A stretch of 64,000 nt of DNA from Methylobacterium fujisawaense (GTDB taxonomy: Bacteria; Pseudomonadota; Alphaproteobacteria; Rhizobiales; Beijerinckiaceae). Under the pieces are notes generated by a model. The model ran no database searches, was not told the origin of the DNA, and saw only the letters and a program-made list of their open reading frames with translations. Made by a program: the position numbers and the translations under genes. The DNA is taken from assembly GCF_014138435.1 (NCBI RefSeq), contig NZ_JACJIM010000004.1, forward strand, positions 434,001-498,000, read 5' to 3'. This document shows positions 47,614-58,001 of the stretch, piece by piece; position 1 is the stretch's first letter, and every line of letters begins with the position of its first letter.

Positions 47614-49287
47614 TTAAACTTCGACCACCTGCACGTGGCAGGCGGGCTTCTTGCCCCAGACCTCGTTGACCGCGGTGCGCACCGCCCGGTCGACCGTCTT
47701 CTCGACGCTCTCCGAGTCCTTCAGCTTGCCCCGCGACATCCCCGACAGGGTGCGGGAGACCGCATCCACGACTGTTTCGATCAACGGCTCGCCGGACCGG
47801 CCGCGGTTCGGCAGGCCGATGATGTCCACCGCCGGCTCGCCGAGAACCACGCCGTCCTCGTCGATGGCGATCGCCACCGAGACCAGGCCGGCCTGCATGA
47901 GCTTGCGCCGTTCCGGGATCGCCCGGTCCTTCTCGTCGATCAGGACGTCGCCGTCCTTGAACAGCCGGCCGGCCTTCACGTGGTCGACCACCGCCGGCGT
48001 GCCGGGGCTCAGGCGGATCAGGCTGCCGTTGCGGGCCTTGACCACGTTCTGCACGCCCTGCGCCCGGGCGAAGCGGGCATGCTCGTCGAGGTGCAGGGCC
48101 TCGCCGTGGACCGGGATCGCCGTGCCGGGACGGGTCCACTTGTACATCTCGACCATCTCGTCCCGGCGCGGGTGGCCGGAGACGTGGACGAGGTCGGTGC
48201 GGTCGGTGATCACCTCGACGCCCTGCTCGATCAGGTCGTTGATGATCGATCCGACATCGCGCTCGTTGCCGGGAATGGCGCGCGAGGAGAAGATCACCTG
48301 ATCACCGGCGGTGAGGCTGATATCCGGATGGTCCCGGCGGGAGACCCGGGCCAACGCCGCCCGCGGCTCGCCCTGCGATCCGGTGAGCAGGGCCACGACC
48401 CGCTCCCGCGGCAGGCTCTTCCAGGAATCGGCGCGGCGGAATTCCGGCAGGCCGTCGAGGTAGCCGCATTCGCGGGCCACATCGATCACCCGGTCCATGG
48501 CGCGGCCGACTGCGATGACCTCGCGGCCGCAGGCGACGGCGGCTTCGGCGACCGCGCGGATGCGGGCGACGTTCGACGCGAAGGTGGTCACCGCGACCCG
48601 GTGGGGGGCGTCCGCGATCAGCGTCTTGAGGGTCTCGGCCACGGTCTTCTCGCTGGGCGAGAAGCCCTCGCGCACGACGTTGGTCGAGTCGCAGACGATG
48701 GCGAGGATACCCTCGTCGCCGAGCGCCGTGAACGCCTCCGGCGAGGTGACCGAGCCGGCCACCGGGGTCGGGTCGATCTTCCAGTCGCCGGTGTGGAGCA
48801 CGAGGCCCGCGGCGGTGCGGATCGCGATGGCGTTCGATTCCGGGATCGAGTGCGAGACCGGCACATACTCGAGCTCGAACGGTCCGACGGTCACACGCCG
48901 GCCGGGCTTGACCTCACGCAGCTCGACCTTCGGGGCGCCGGGCTCGGAGAGGCGCCGGGTCTCCAGCAGGTTCTTGGCGAAACGGGTCGCGTAGACCGGG
49001 ACCTTGAGCCGGGGCCACAGCTCCGAGATCGCCCCGATATGGTCCTCGTGCGCGTGGGTGATGAAGATCCCCAGCAGGTCCTTGCGCCGCTCCTCGATGA
49101 AGGAGAGGTCGGGGAACATCAGGTCCACCCCCGGCATCTGCTCTTCGCCGGCGAAGCCCATGCCGCAATCGACCATGATCCATTTCCGGCCCTTCTCCGG
49201 GCCGAACCCGTAGAGCGCCGCATTCATTCCGATCTCGCCCACGCCGCCGAGCGGCAGGAAGACCAGCTCCTCCTGTCCCATTGCCAT
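47614..49287 (-). CDS. rnj: Ribonuclease J
   Basis: Metallo-beta-lactamase-fold RNase of 557 residues with 5'-exonuclease and endonuclease activity in mRNA decay and rRNA maturation. The zinc motif THAHEDHIGA is near residues 76-85, further metal His and Asp lie in HTGDWKIDPTP (about 164), and the beta-CASP region has GSQGEP (about 310) and VSGHPRRDEM (about 370). The C-terminal domain is complete. It lies between birA and mce, the usual order in Rhizobiales after the nuo operon. Confidence 0.95.
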   Translation of the reverse strand: MAMGQEELVFLPLGGVGEIGMNAALYGFGPEKGRKWIMVDCGMGFAGEEQMPGVDLMFPDLSFIEERRKDLLGIFITHAHEDHIGAISELWPRLKVPVYATRFAKNLLETRRLSEPGAPKVELREVKPGRRVTVGPFELEYVPVSHSIPESNAIAIRTAAGLVLHTGDWKIDPTPVAGSVTSPEAFTALGDEGILAIVCDSTNVVREGFSPSEKTVAETLKTLIADAPHRVAVTTFASNVARIRAVAEAAVACGREVIAVGRAMDRVIDVARECGYLDGLPEFRRADSWKSLPRERVVALLTGSQGEPRAALARVSRRDHPDISLTAGDQVIFSSRAIPGNERDVGSIINDLIEQGVEVITDRTDLVHVSGHPRRDEMVEMYKWTRPGTAIPVHGEALHLDEHARFARAQGVQNVVKARNGSLIRLSPGTPAVVDHVKAGRLFKDGDVLIDEKDRAIPERRKLMQAGLVSVAIAIDEDGVVLGEPAVDIIGLPNRGRSGEPLIETVVDAVSRTLSGMSRGKLKDSESVEKTVDRAVRTAVNEVWGKKPACHVQVVEV

Positions 49288-49303
49288 CTGTCGTCGTCCA
49301 AAC

Positions 49304-50107
49304 TCAGGCCGCCGTCGCGGCCGTTCCGAAATGCACCTCGCCCGCCGTCACGGTATGCCGATTCCCATCGGGGGCGAGGATCACGAGCCGCCCCCCCTCG
49401 TCGATCGTCTCGAACACGCCCCGCAGGATGTGCCCGCCGCTGCGCACCGCGATCTCGGTTCCGAGACCCGCGGCCCGCGCGAGCCAAGCCGCGCGCAGGT
49501 CAGCGAAATTCCGTCCCCGGTCCCAGGCGCGCGCCTGCGCGGCCATCCGGTCCGAGAGATGTTCCAGTAGCGCCTCGGCGCCCCCGGCGTAACCCGCCGC
49601 CGCCAAGCTCATTGCGGCGAGCCCGTCCGGGGCCGCCGCGACGTTGACGCCGAAGCCGATCACCGCGGCGCGCCGGCCGCCCGGCAGCGTCTCGGCCTCC
49701 AGAAGCAGGCCGGCGAGCTTGGCGCCGCCGAGCAGGACGTCGTTCGGCCACTTGAGCTGCAGAGATCGGGCGGCGCTGCCGGATCCGGTATCCGGCAGGG
49801 TGCCGCAGGTCGCCTCCAGCGCCTCGATCAGCGCGAGGCCGGCCACGAAGCCGAGTTCGGCGAGGTGGTCTGGCGCTACCCCGGCGATGGGCCACAGCAC
49901 GCTCGCCGCGAGGTTGCCCGGCAGCGAGGCCCAGCTGTTGCCGCGCCGGCCGCGGCCCGCCTCCTGACGGTGGGTCACCACCCAGAGGGGGCCGGTCTCG
50001 CCCGCGCGCGCCCGAGCCATCGCCTCCGTGTTGGTGGAGCCGAGGGTCTCGTGGACATGCAGGCGATGGCCCTCAGCGCGCGCCGCGGACCCCAGTCGGT
50101 AGGGCAA
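49304..50107 (-). CDS. birA: Biotin--[acetyl-CoA-carboxylase] ligase
   Basis: Biotin protein ligase of 267 residues that attaches biotin to carboxylases. The biotin/ATP loop is GRGRRGNSW (about 50-58) and the substrate motif LKWPNDVLLGGAKLAGLL (about 116-133). The C-terminal SH3-like domain is present (GVFETIDEGGRLVILAPDG). There is no N-terminal DNA-binding domain, so it is a ligase only, not a repressor. The start is a TTG (50105-50107) just after nuoN; no ATG or GTG is available near the family start. Sixteen bases separate it from rnj. Confidence 0.93.
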   Translation of the reverse strand: MPYRLGSAARAEGHRLHVHETLGSTNTEAMARARAGETGPLWVVTHRQEAGRGRRGNSWASLPGNLAASVLWPIAGVAPDHLAELGFVAGLALIEALEATCGTLPDTGSGSAARSLQLKWPNDVLLGGAKLAGLLLEAETLPGGRRAAVIGFGVNVAAAPDGLAAMSLAAAGYAGGAEALLEHLSDRMAAQARAWDRGRNFADLRAAWLARAAGLGTEIAVRSGGHILRGVFETIDEGGRLVILAPDGNRHTVTAGEVHFGTAATAA

Positions 50108-50114
50108 GGCTGTC

Positions 50115-51560
50115 CTAGAACAGAGACCGGGCGGCCCGGCCTGCGGCGCCGACCAGCGGCCCGGGCAGGAGGAAGAACAGCACCACCACGACGCTCGAGA
50201 GGGCGAGCACCACGCGCAGGCCCGGCGCCATCGTCTCGTAGGGCTCCCGGGGCTCGTCGAAATACATGATCTTGACCAGCCGCAGGTAGTAGTAGGCGCC
50301 GACGACGCTGGTGACGACGCCGATCACCGCCAGGGTGACCAGGCCCGCCTTGATCGCGGCGGCGAAGACGTAGAACTTCGCGAAGAACCCGGCCAGCGGC
50401 GGGATGCCGGCCAGCGAGAACATCATCGCGGCGAGGCAGAAGGCCAGCCACGGATGCGTCCGCGACAGACCCGACAGATCGTCGATCTTCTCGAACATCA
50501 CCTCCCTGCGCCGGAGCGACAGGATGATCGCGAAGGTGCCGAGGGTCATCGCGAGGTAGATGATCATGTATATGACGAGCCCGCTGATCCCCTCCTCCGA
50601 GCCGGAGGCGAGCCCGATCAGCGCGTAGCCGATATTGGCGATCGACGAGTAGGCCATCAGGCGCTTGATCGACGTCTGGCCGATGGCCGCGAAGGAGCCG
50701 AGCGCCATCGACGCGATCGAGACGAAGATGAAGATCTGCTGCCAGATCGCCGTCACGTCCGGCATGGCGCCGATGAACACCCGCACGGTCATCGCCACGG
50801 CGGCCATCTTGGGCGCCGAGGCGAAGAAGGCCGTCACCGGGGTCGGCGAGCCCTCGTAGACGTCGGGCGTCCACATGTGGAACGGCACGGCCGCCAGCTT
50901 GAAGCACACGCCGGCCGCCAGGAACACGATACCCAGCACGATGCCGAAGCCGGCATTCTCGGTGAGCGCCGAGACGATGCCGGGGAACGAGACGGTGCCG
51001 GTGAAGCCGTAGACCAGCGAGGCGCCGTAGAGCAGCATGCCGGAGGAGAGCGCGCCGAGCACGAAGTACTTGAGGCCAGCCTCGGTGGACTTGACGTCGT
51101 CCCGGTGGAAGGCGGCGATCACGTAGGCGGCGAGCGACTGAAGCTCGAGGCCGAGATACAGCGCGATCAGGTCGTTGGCCGAGACCATCACCATCATGCC
51201 GATGGTGCAGAGCACGATCAGCACGGGGAACTCGAACCGGTCGATGCGCTCGCGCTTGAAGAAGTCGTGCGCCAGCAGGATCGTCGCCGAGGAGCCGAGC
51301 AGCACCAGCGACTTCATCACCTTGGAGAAGGCATCCGACACGAACGCGCCCGACAGGGTGGTCACCCGACCTTGGGCCGGCTGGGAGATCACCACCGACA
51401 GGGCGACGAGGAGCAGGACCAGGGCGCCGATGCTCACGGTCTCGGCGGAGCGTTCGCCGCGCCAGGCGCCGTAGAGGATCAGGACCATGACGCCGACGCC
51501 GAGGATCAGCTCGGGCAGGAGCGGCGCCAGTGAGGGCAGGACGGAGTGGACGGTTGTCAT
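50115..51560 (-). CDS. nuoN: NADH-quinone oxidoreductase subunit N
   Basis: Antiporter-like proton-pumping subunit of complex I, 481 residues with about 14 membrane helices. The family core is visible: LGLELQSLAAYVIAAF (about 134-149) with the key helix-5 Glu, and MGSFAAI/SIKRLMAYSSIANIGYALIG (about 260-285) with the conserved Lys. It is the last nuo gene of the run; birA starts 7 bases after its stop. Confidence 0.95.
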   Translation of the reverse strand: MTTVHSVLPSLAPLLPELILGVGVMVLILYGAWRGERSAETVSIGALVLLLVALSVVISQPAQGRVTTLSGAFVSDAFSKVMKSLVLLGSSATILLAHDFFKRERIDRFEFPVLIVLCTIGMMVMVSANDLIALYLGLELQSLAAYVIAAFHRDDVKSTEAGLKYFVLGALSSGMLLYGASLVYGFTGTVSFPGIVSALTENAGFGIVLGIVFLAAGVCFKLAAVPFHMWTPDVYEGSPTPVTAFFASAPKMAAVAMTVRVFIGAMPDVTAIWQQIFIFVSIASMALGSFAAIGQTSIKRLMAYSSIANIGYALIGLASGSEEGISGLVIYMIIYLAMTLGTFAIILSLRRREVMFEKIDDLSGLSRTHPWLAFCLAAMMFSLAGIPPLAGFFAKFYVFAAAIKAGLVTLAVIGVVTSVVGAYYYLRLVKIMYFDEPREPYETMAPGLRVVLALSSVVVVLFFLLPGPLVGAAGRAARSLF

Positions 51561-51570
51561 GGTGTCCGCC

Positions 51571-53091
51571 TCAGCGCGGGATCGGCAGCGCCGCGGCGGC
51601 CGTCTGGGTGTTCGAGAGGGCGGCCTTCATGCTCGCCATCAGCGCATCCGTGGAGGGCGCGAACACGTCGAGCACGGGAGCCGGGTGCACCCCATAGTAG
51701 ATCGTCAGCACCACCAGCGGCGCCAGGATGATCTTTTCGCGGGTATCCAGATCCAGGATGCCCTGGAGGTTGGGCTTCTCCAGCTTGCCGTAGACCACCC
51801 GGGCGTAGAGCCACAGGGCATAGGCCGCCGACAGGATGATGCCGAAGGTCGAGAAGAAGGCCACATTCGGGTTCGCCTTGAAGGCGCCGAGCATCGCCAG
51901 GAACTCGCCCACGAAGCCGGAGGTGCCGGGCAGGCCGACATTGGCCATGGTGAAGATCAGCATGGCCACCGCGTAGAGCGGCATCCGCTTCACGAGGCCG
52001 CCATAGGCGGCGATCTCGCGGGTGTGCATCCGGTCGTAGACCACGCCGACGCATAGGAAGAGCGCCCCCGACACGATGCCGTGCGAGATCATCAGGAACA
52101 GCGCGCCCTGGATGCCCTGCTCGTTCAGGGTGAACAGGCCGAGCGTCACGAAGCCCATATGCGCCACCGACGAATAGGCGATCAGCTTCTTGATGTCGGT
52201 CTGCATCATCGCGGTGAGCGAGGTGAAGATGATCGCGATCACCGACAGGGCGAAGACGAAGGGTGCGAAGTCGTGGCTCGCCACCGGCAGCATCGGGAGG
52301 GAGATCCGGATGAAGCCGTAGCCGCCCATCTTCAGGAGGATGCCGGCCAGGATGACCGAGCCGGCCGTGGGCGCCTCCACGTGGGCGTCGGGCAGCCAGG
52401 TATGGACCGGCCACATCGGCATCTTCACCGCGAAGGAGGCGAAGAAGGCGAGCCACAGCCATGTCTGCATCTGCACCGGGAAGCGGTACTGCAGCAGGGT
52501 CGGGATGTCGGTGGTGCCGGCCTGCCAGTACATCGCCATCACGGCCAGCAGCATCAGCACCGAGCCGAGCAGGGTGTAGAGGAAGAACTTGAAGCTCGCG
52601 TAGATCCGGCGCGCGCCGCCCCAGATGCCGATGATCAGGAACATCGGGATCAGGCCGGCCTCGAAGAACAGGTAGAACAGCAGCAGGTCGAGAGAGGCGA
52701 ACACGCCGATCATCGTCGTCTCGAGGACGAGGAAGGCGACGAAGTACTCCTTCACCCGGAAGTGGATCGAGTGCCACGACGCGCCGATGCAGAACGGCAT
52801 CAGGAAGGTGGTCAGCAGGATCAGCGGCATCGAGAAGCCGTCGACGCCGAGCTTGAACCGGATCGTCTCGGTGAGCCACGCGTGGCTCTCCACCAGCTGG
52901 AAGCTCGACGAGGCGGCGTCGTAGCGGTTCCAGGCCACCAGGGAGAGCAGGAAGGTGACGATTGTCGTCGCGAGGGCGGCCCAGCGGCTGTTGCGCGCGA
53001 CCGATTCCTCGTCGCCGTTCAGCGTCAGGATGAAGGCCGCGCCGCAGAGCGGGACGATCAGCAGGCCGGAGAGGATGCCGAGGCCGAGCAT
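51571..53091 (-). CDS. nuoM: NADH-quinone oxidoreductase subunit M
   Basis: Antiporter-like membrane subunit of 506 residues. The conserved helix-5 Glu is in [21 protein letters not shown] (about 135-155). Helix 7-8 shows [24 protein letters not shown] (about 227-250), and helix 8 has the Lys in [17 protein letters not shown]. It starts 1 base after the nuoL stop and ends 10 bases before nuoN, as expected for a tight operon. Confidence 0.96.
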   Translation of the reverse strand: MLGLGILSGLLIVPLCGAAFILTLNGDEESVARNSRWAALATTIVTFLLSLVAWNRYDAASSSFQLVESHAWLTETIRFKLGVDGFSMPLILLTTFLMPFCIGASWHSIHFRVKEYFVAFLVLETTMIGVFASLDLLLFYLFFEAGLIPMFLIIGIWGGARRIYASFKFFLYTLLGSVLMLLAVMAMYWQAGTTDIPTLLQYRFPVQMQTWLWLAFFASFAVKMPMWPVHTWLPDAHVEAPTAGSVILAGILLKMGGYGFIRISLPMLPVASHDFAPFVFALSVIAIIFTSLTAMMQTDIKKLIAYSSVAHMGFVTLGLFTLNEQGIQGALFLMISHGIVSGALFLCVGVVYDRMHTREIAAYGGLVKRMPLYAVAMLIFTMANVGLPGTSGFVGEFLAMLGAFKANPNVAFFSTFGIILSAAYALWLYARVVYGKLEKPNLQGILDLDTREKIILAPLVVLTIYYGVHPAPVLDVFAPSTDALMASMKAALSNTQTAAAALPIPR

Positions 53092-53092
53092 G

Positions 53093-55201
53093 TCAGTGAG
53101 CCCCCTTGGGCAGGCCGGACATCAGGTACCAGCTGATCAGGCCGGCGACGCCGATGAGCATCACGAAGGCGTAGTGGTAGACGTAGCCGGTCTGGAGCCG
53201 GACCACGCCGCGGGTCACGTCCACGACGCGCGCCGCGATGCCGTTCGGCCCGAGGCCGTCGATGATCCGACCGTCGCCCTGCTTCCAGAGGAACAGGCCG
53301 AAATCCTTGGCCGGGCGGACGAAGATCCGGTCGTAGATCTCGTCGAAGTACCACTTGTTGAGCAGGAACCGGTACAGCGACGGCTGCTGCGCGGCGAGCT
53401 CGCCGGGCAGCTCCGGCCGGCGGATGTACATCCAGTAGGCCAGGACGAAGCCGAGGATCAGCATGATCAACGGGGAGTAGGAGACCAGCGCCGGAACCTC
53501 GTGGATCTCGTGCATGATGTGGTTGTTCGGCCCGTGCGCCAGGGCGTGGCCCCAGAACGCGTCCATCCCCTCGCCGATGAAGCGGTCGTGGAAGATGATC
53601 CCGGCGAACAGCGCGCCGAAGGCGAGGATCGCCAGCGGGATCGTCATCACCAGCGGGCTCTCGTGGGGCGTGTGGTCACCGTGGTGGCCGTGCCCGTGAT
53701 GGTCGTCGGCGACGAGGTCGCTCCTGTGGGCCGGCTCGATGTCGTGGCCGTGGTCGTCGTGGGCCGCGCCCTCGGTGTGACCGGGCAGGCCGTCGGCCTC
53801 GTGCGCCAGGGTGGAATGCGCCACCGCGGGAGCGTCGTGATGGTCGTGCGCGGCATGCGCACCCCAGCGGGCCGGTCCCTCGAATGTCATGAAGAACAGG
53901 CGCCAGGAGTAGAACGAGGTGAAGAACGCCGCCACCACGACGCACAGGAAGGCGAGCGTGTGGCCCGGCCGGGTCGAGGCGTAGGCGGCCTCGATGATCG
54001 CGTCCTTCGAGTAGTAGCCGGCCGTGTAGGGGAAGCCGATCAGCGCGAGGGAGCCGATCGCCATCATGGCGCTGGTATAGGGGATGTAACGGCGCAGGCC
54101 GCCCATGTTCCGCATGTCCTGCTCGTGGTGCATCGCGTGGATGACCGAGCCGGCCCCGAGGAACAGCAGCGCCTTGAAGAAGGCGTGGGTGAACAGGTGG
54201 AACACGCCGGCCGAATAGGCGCCGACGCCGAGCGCCACGAACATGTAGCCGAGCTGCGAGCAGGTCGAGTAGGCGATCACCCGCTTGATGTCGTTCTGCA
54301 CGAGGCCGATCGTTGCCGCGAAGAACGCCGTGATGCCGCCGATCACCGTCACGACGATGAGCGCGTTCGGCGCTTCCTCGAAGAGCGGCGACAGGCGGGC
54401 GACCATGAAGACGCCGGCGGTGACCATGGTGGCGGCATGGATCAGCGCCGAGACCGGGGTCGGGCCCTCCATGGCGTCGGGCAGCCACGTGTGGAGCAGG
54501 AACTGCGCCGACTTGCCCATGGCGCCCATGAACAGGAGCAGGCAGGCGAGCGTCAGGGCGTTCCAGTCGTAGCCGAGGAAGTGGAAGGAGAGCGTCTTGA
54601 TCGCGTCGACCTTGTCGAAGATCGCGTCGAACGCCACCGAGCCGGTGAGGACGAAGGTCAGGAAGATGCCCAGCGAGAAGCCGAAATCGCCCACGCGGTT
54701 GACGATGAACGCCTTCATGGCGGCGGCGTTGGCCGAGGGCTTCTCGTACCAGAAGCCGATCAGCAGGTAGGAGGCGAGGCCCACGCCCTCCCAGCCGAAG
54801 AACATCTGCACGAGGTTGTCGGCCGTCACCAGCATCAGCATGGCGAAGGTGAACAGCGACAGGTAGGCGAAGAAGCGCGGCCGGTGCGGGTCCTCCTCCA
54901 TGTAGCCCACGGAGTAGAGGTGCACGAGGGTCGAGACGGTGGTGACCACCACCAGCATCACCCGCGTCAGGGTGTCGACCTTGAAGGCCCAGTCGACCTG
55001 GAGGTCGCCGGCCGCGAACCAGGAGGCGACCTGCACGCGCTCGGCCGGACCGCCGTCGATGAACACGCCCCAGGCGATCAGCGCCGTGAAGGCGAGGAAG
55101 GACGTGGTGATGTACTCACAGGCCCGCGCCCCGATGTACCGGCCGAACAGGCCGGCGATCAGGAAGCCGATGAGCGGGAAGAAGACGATCGCGTGATACA
55201 T
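53093..55201 (-). CDS. nuoL: NADH-quinone oxidoreductase subunit L with a histidine-rich loop
   Basis: Largest antiporter-like subunit, 702 residues, including the long lateral helix at the C-terminus. The helix-5 Glu is in [18 protein letters not shown] (about 136-153). The core [22 protein letters not shown] (about 239-260) and the Lys of [19 protein letters not shown] follow. Between helices, residues about 447-512 form a loop with about 18 histidines and many acidic residues, which lengthens the protein beyond many homologs. The loop might bind metal ions, but this is unproven. It is 82 bases downstream of nuoK. Confidence 0.95.
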   Translation of the reverse strand: MYHAIVFFPLIGFLIAGLFGRYIGARACEYITTSFLAFTALIAWGVFIDGGPAERVQVASWFAAGDLQVDWAFKVDTLTRVMLVVVTTVSTLVHLYSVGYMEEDPHRPRFFAYLSLFTFAMLMLVTADNLVQMFFGWEGVGLASYLLIGFWYEKPSANAAAMKAFIVNRVGDFGFSLGIFLTFVLTGSVAFDAIFDKVDAIKTLSFHFLGYDWNALTLACLLLFMGAMGKSAQFLLHTWLPDAMEGPTPVSALIHAATMVTAGVFMVARLSPLFEEAPNALIVVTVIGGITAFFAATIGLVQNDIKRVIAYSTCSQLGYMFVALGVGAYSAGVFHLFTHAFFKALLFLGAGSVIHAMHHEQDMRNMGGLRRYIPYTSAMMAIGSLALIGFPYTAGYYSKDAIIEAAYASTRPGHTLAFLCVVVAAFFTSFYSWRLFFMTFEGPARWGAHAAHDHHDAPAVAHSTLAHEADGLPGHTEGAAHDDHGHDIEPAHRSDLVADDHHGHGHHGDHTPHESPLVMTIPLAILAFGALFAGIIFHDRFIGEGMDAFWGHALAHGPNNHIMHEIHEVPALVSYSPLIMLILGFVLAYWMYIRRPELPGELAAQQPSLYRFLLNKWYFDEIYDRIFVRPAKDFGLFLWKQGDGRIIDGLGPNGIAARVVDVTRGVVRLQTGYVYHYAFVMLIGVAGLISWYLMSGLPKGAH

Positions 55202-55283
55202 CGCTCTCTTGCAGTCCGTCCTCCGGGCCGACCGCGGGGCGGCGGCGTCCGGATGTCACTCGGGGCGCGCGAAGAAGAAGGCC

Positions 55284-55589
55284 CTAGCCCTTCATCATGC
55301 TGACGTCTTCCACCGCGATCGACCCGCGGTTGCGGAAGAACACCACGAGGATGGCGAGGCCGATCGCCGATTCGGCGGCCGCCACGGTCAGCACGAACAG
55401 GGCGAAGACCTGTCCGGTGATGTCGTTGAGCTGCGTCGAGAAGGCGACGAGGTTGATGTTGACCGAGAGCAGGATCAGCTCGATCGACATCAGGATGACG
55501 ATGATGTTCTTGCGGTTGATGAAGATGCCGAGCACGCCGAGCGTGAACAGGATCGCCGCGACGGTGAGGTAGTGGCTCAGGCCGATCAT
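55284..55589 (-). CDS. nuoK: NADH-quinone oxidoreductase subunit K
   Basis: Membrane subunit of 101 residues with three helices. It contains the two conserved membrane glutamates, one in [19 protein letters not shown] (about 33) and one in [14 protein letters not shown] (about 69). The ATG at 55589 gives the usual family length; the longer frame from 55625 adds 12 Arg-rich residues. It follows nuoJ by 22 bases. Confidence 0.95.
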   Translation of the reverse strand: MIGLSHYLTVAAILFTLGVLGIFINRKNIIVILMSIELILLSVNINLVAFSTQLNDITGQVFALFVLTVAAAESAIGLAILVVFFRNRGSIAVEDVSMMKG

Positions 55590-55611
55590 CGTTCGAAACC
55601 TCCGGCGGACA

Positions 55612-56232
55612 TCAGACCTCGACACCCTGGCGCGACGGGACCTTGCGGGTCTCCACAGCCATGGCCTGGGTGCGGGCGTTCTGGACCGCGATGTCCTGGC
55701 GCTTCACGCCCGGCCGGTCGCGGAGCGTCAGCACGATGGCGCCGATCATCGCCACCAGCAGGATCAGGCCGGCGAGCTGAAAGAAGTAGGCGTAGTCGGT
55801 GTAGAGCACCCGGCCGAGCGCCTGGGCGTTGGTGAGGTTCTCGGCCGACGCGACGTTGCCGAGGGGCGCCTGGACGAGGCCCGGATCGATGCTCCAGGAG
55901 CCCACCACCAGCAACAGCTCCACGAGGAAGATCGCCCCGATCAGGCCGCCGATCGGCAGGTATTGCTGGAAGCCCTGGCGCAGCTCGGCGAAATCGACGT
56001 CGAGCATCATCACCACGAACAGGAACAGCACCGCCACCGCGCCCACGTAGACGACTACGAGGATCATCGCGAGGAACTCGGCGCCCATCAGGACGAACAG
56101 CCCGGCGGCGTTCACGAAGGCGAGGATCAGGAACAGCACCGAGGCTACGGGATTGCGCGAGGCGATCACCATGAAGCCCGACGCGACCGTGACGCTCGCG
56201 AACAGGTAGAAGAAGGCGGCTGCTGCGGTCAT
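55612..56232 (-). CDS. nuoJ: NADH-quinone oxidoreductase subunit J
   Basis: Membrane subunit of 206 residues with five helices, including the pi-bulge helix 3 region [22 protein letters not shown] (about 55-76) that lies on the quinone-to-proton-channel path. The ATG at 56232 starts right at the first helix. The upstream spacer to nuoI is unusually long (219 bases) and carries a possible internal promoter. Confidence 0.94.
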   Translation of the reverse strand: MTAAAAFFYLFASVTVASGFMVIASRNPVASVLFLILAFVNAAGLFVLMGAEFLAMILVVVYVGAVAVLFLFVVMMLDVDFAELRQGFQQYLPIGGLIGAIFLVELLLVVGSWSIDPGLVQAPLGNVASAENLTNAQALGRVLYTDYAYFFQLAGLILLVAMIGAIVLTLRDRPGVKRQDIAVQNARTQAMAVETRKVPSRQGVEV

Positions 56233-56304
56233 GCGCTGATCGGGATCGGCCGCCGGAGCGGCCCCTTCTGCCGTGCGTTGAAACGGTCCGCAGCGGGCGG
56301 CCCG

Positions 56305-56333
56305 TCTATAGAACCCGGTCGGCGGGGGCACAA
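56305..56333 (-). promoter_or_regulatory. Possible internal promoter before nuoJ
   Basis: On the minus strand TTGTGC (56328-56333) and TATAGA (56305-56310) are 17 bases apart, in the long nuoI-nuoJ spacer and about 72 bases upstream of the nuoJ ATG. The match to consensus is moderate. Confidence 0.3.
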
Positions 56334-56451
56334 CAGCGCCTCCGTCATGTCTCGCGCATCGTCATGGACAACGGGACCGGGACGTTGCGCCATCCCCTTG
56401 CGACTCACCGCCTTCTTCCGAAAGCAGGTGGCCGCCTTTCGGGACGATGCG

Positions 56452-56940
56452 TCAGCGATACGGTGCGTCCATCGCGATGTTGCGGGCGATCTCGCGTTCC
56501 CAACGGTCACCGTTCAGCAGGAGCTTCTGCTTGTCGTAGAGCAGTTCCTCACGGGTCTCGACCGAGAACTCGAAATTCGGCCCCTCGACGATCGCATCCA
56601 CCGGGCAGGCCTCCTGGCACATGCCGCAATAGATGCACTTCACCATATCGATGTCGTAGCGCGTCGTGCGGCGGGTGCCGTCGTTCCGGCGGGGGCCCGC
56701 CTCGATGGTGATGGCCTGCGCCGGGCAGATCGCCTCGCAGAGCTTGCAGGCGATGCAGCGCTCCTCGCCGTTGGGATAGCGGCGCAGGGCATGCTCACCC
56801 CGGAAGCGCGGGCCGCGATGGCCCATCTCGAAGGGGTAGTTGATCGTGGCCTTCGGCTTGAAGAAGTAGCGCATGCCGAGGACCATCCCCGACACGAACT
56901 CTTTCAGCAGAAGGCTCTTGGCGACCTGATCGAGCTTCAT
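56452..56940 (-). CDS. nuoI: NADH-quinone oxidoreductase subunit I
   Basis: Ferredoxin-like subunit of 162 residues that binds the two [4Fe-4S] clusters N6a and N6b in the peripheral arm, next to the membrane. Two CxxCxxCxxxCP motifs are complete: [12 protein letters not shown] (about 62-73) and [12 protein letters not shown] (about 101-112). It begins 28 bases after nuoH and ends before the long spacer to nuoJ. Confidence 0.97.
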   Translation of the reverse strand: MKLDQVAKSLLLKEFVSGMVLGMRYFFKPKATINYPFEMGHRGPRFRGEHALRRYPNGEERCIACKLCEAICPAQAITIEAGPRRNDGTRRTTRYDIDMVKCIYCGMCQEACPVDAIVEGPNFEFSVETREELLYDKQKLLLNGDRWEREIARNIAMDAPYR

Positions 56941-56968
56941 GCCCGGATCTCCGATTCGGCGGGTGGGC

Positions 56969-57991
56969 TCAGGCGCCCGGCGCGAGGCCGGTCAGCTTGA
57001 GCACGAAGGCGACGACGACGACCGAGACCAGCGATATCGGCAGGAAGACCTTCCAGCCGAGGCGCATGAGCTGATCGTAGCGGTAGCGGGGGACGATGGA
57101 TTTCACCATCGCGAACAGAAAGAACAGGAAGCTCGCCTTCAGGACGAACCAGATCACGCCGGGAACCCAGGTGAAGGGCGCGAAGGGGATCGGCGAGAGC
57201 CAGCCGCCCAGGAACAGGATGGTTCCGAGCGCGCACATGCTCATGATGGCGACGTACTCGCCCAGCATGAACAGCAGGTACGGGGTCGAGGAATACTCGA
57301 CCATGTAGCCGGCCACGAGTTCCGATTCGGCCTCCGGCAGGTCGAAGGGCGGGCGGTTCGTCTCGGCGAGCGCCGAGATGAAGAACACCACGAACATCGG
57401 GAACAGCCACAGCCAGTACCAGCCGAGGATCCCGAGGCTCGTGTCCTGCGCCATCACGATGCGGGAGAGGTTGAGCGAGCCGGCGCAGAGCAGCACGCAG
57501 ATGATCACGAAGCCGAGGGAGACCTCGTAGGAGATCATCTGCGCCGCCGAGCGGAGCGCCCCGAGGAAGGCGTATTTCGAGTTCGACGCCCAGCCGCCCA
57601 TGATGACGCCGTAGACCCCGAGCGACGAGATCGCGAAGATGTAGGTGATGCCGACATTGATGTCGGCGATCGCCCAGCCGTCGGCGAGCGGAATCACCGC
57701 CCAGCTCGACAGGGCGAGCATCGCGAAGACCAGCGGCGCCAGCAGGTAGATCGCCTTGTTGGCCCCGGCCGGGATCACCGGCTCCTTGAGCACGAACTTG
57801 ATCAGGTCGGCGAAGGACTGAAACAGGCCGAAGGGTCCGACCACGTTCGGCCCGCGCCGAAGCTGCACCGCCGCCCAGATCTTCCGGTCGGCGAGCAGCG
57901 CATAGGCGATGAAGACGAGGAGCGCCGAGAGCAGCACGAAGCTCTTCAGCACGATCAGGAGCACGGTCCCGAGGATTTCGAGCGACGTCAT
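56969..57991 (-). CDS. nuoH: NADH-quinone oxidoreductase subunit H
   Basis: Membrane subunit of 340 residues with eight helices, forming much of the quinone-binding chamber. Conserved loops are present: [24 protein letters not shown] (about 44-67), [23 protein letters not shown] (about 138-160) and the acidic [20 protein letters not shown] (about 211-230). The ATG at 57991 is chosen; the frame extends to 58051 within nuoG. It lies 10 bases after the nuoG stop. Confidence 0.96.
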   Translation of the reverse strand: MTSLEILGTVLLIVLKSFVLLSALLVFIAYALLADRKIWAAVQLRRGPNVVGPFGLFQSFADLIKFVLKEPVIPAGANKAIYLLAPLVFAMLALSSWAVIPLADGWAIADINVGITYIFAISSLGVYGVIMGGWASNSKYAFLGALRSAAQMISYEVSLGFVIICVLLCAGSLNLSRIVMAQDTSLGILGWYWLWLFPMFVVFFISALAETNRPPFDLPEAESELVAGYMVEYSSTPYLLFMLGEYVAIMSMCALGTILFLGGWLSPIPFAPFTWVPGVIWFVLKASFLFFLFAMVKSIVPRYRYDQLMRLGWKVFLPISLVSVVVVAFVLKLTGLAPGA

Positions 57992-58001
57992 CGGTGGGCT
58001 C

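Noticed and set aside
50454..55303. Very long plus-strand open frames opposite nuoN, nuoM and nuoL
   Set aside because: They are shadows created by high GC content opposite well-conserved membrane proteins; their translations are rich in Arg, Asp, Glu and His and have no domain features.
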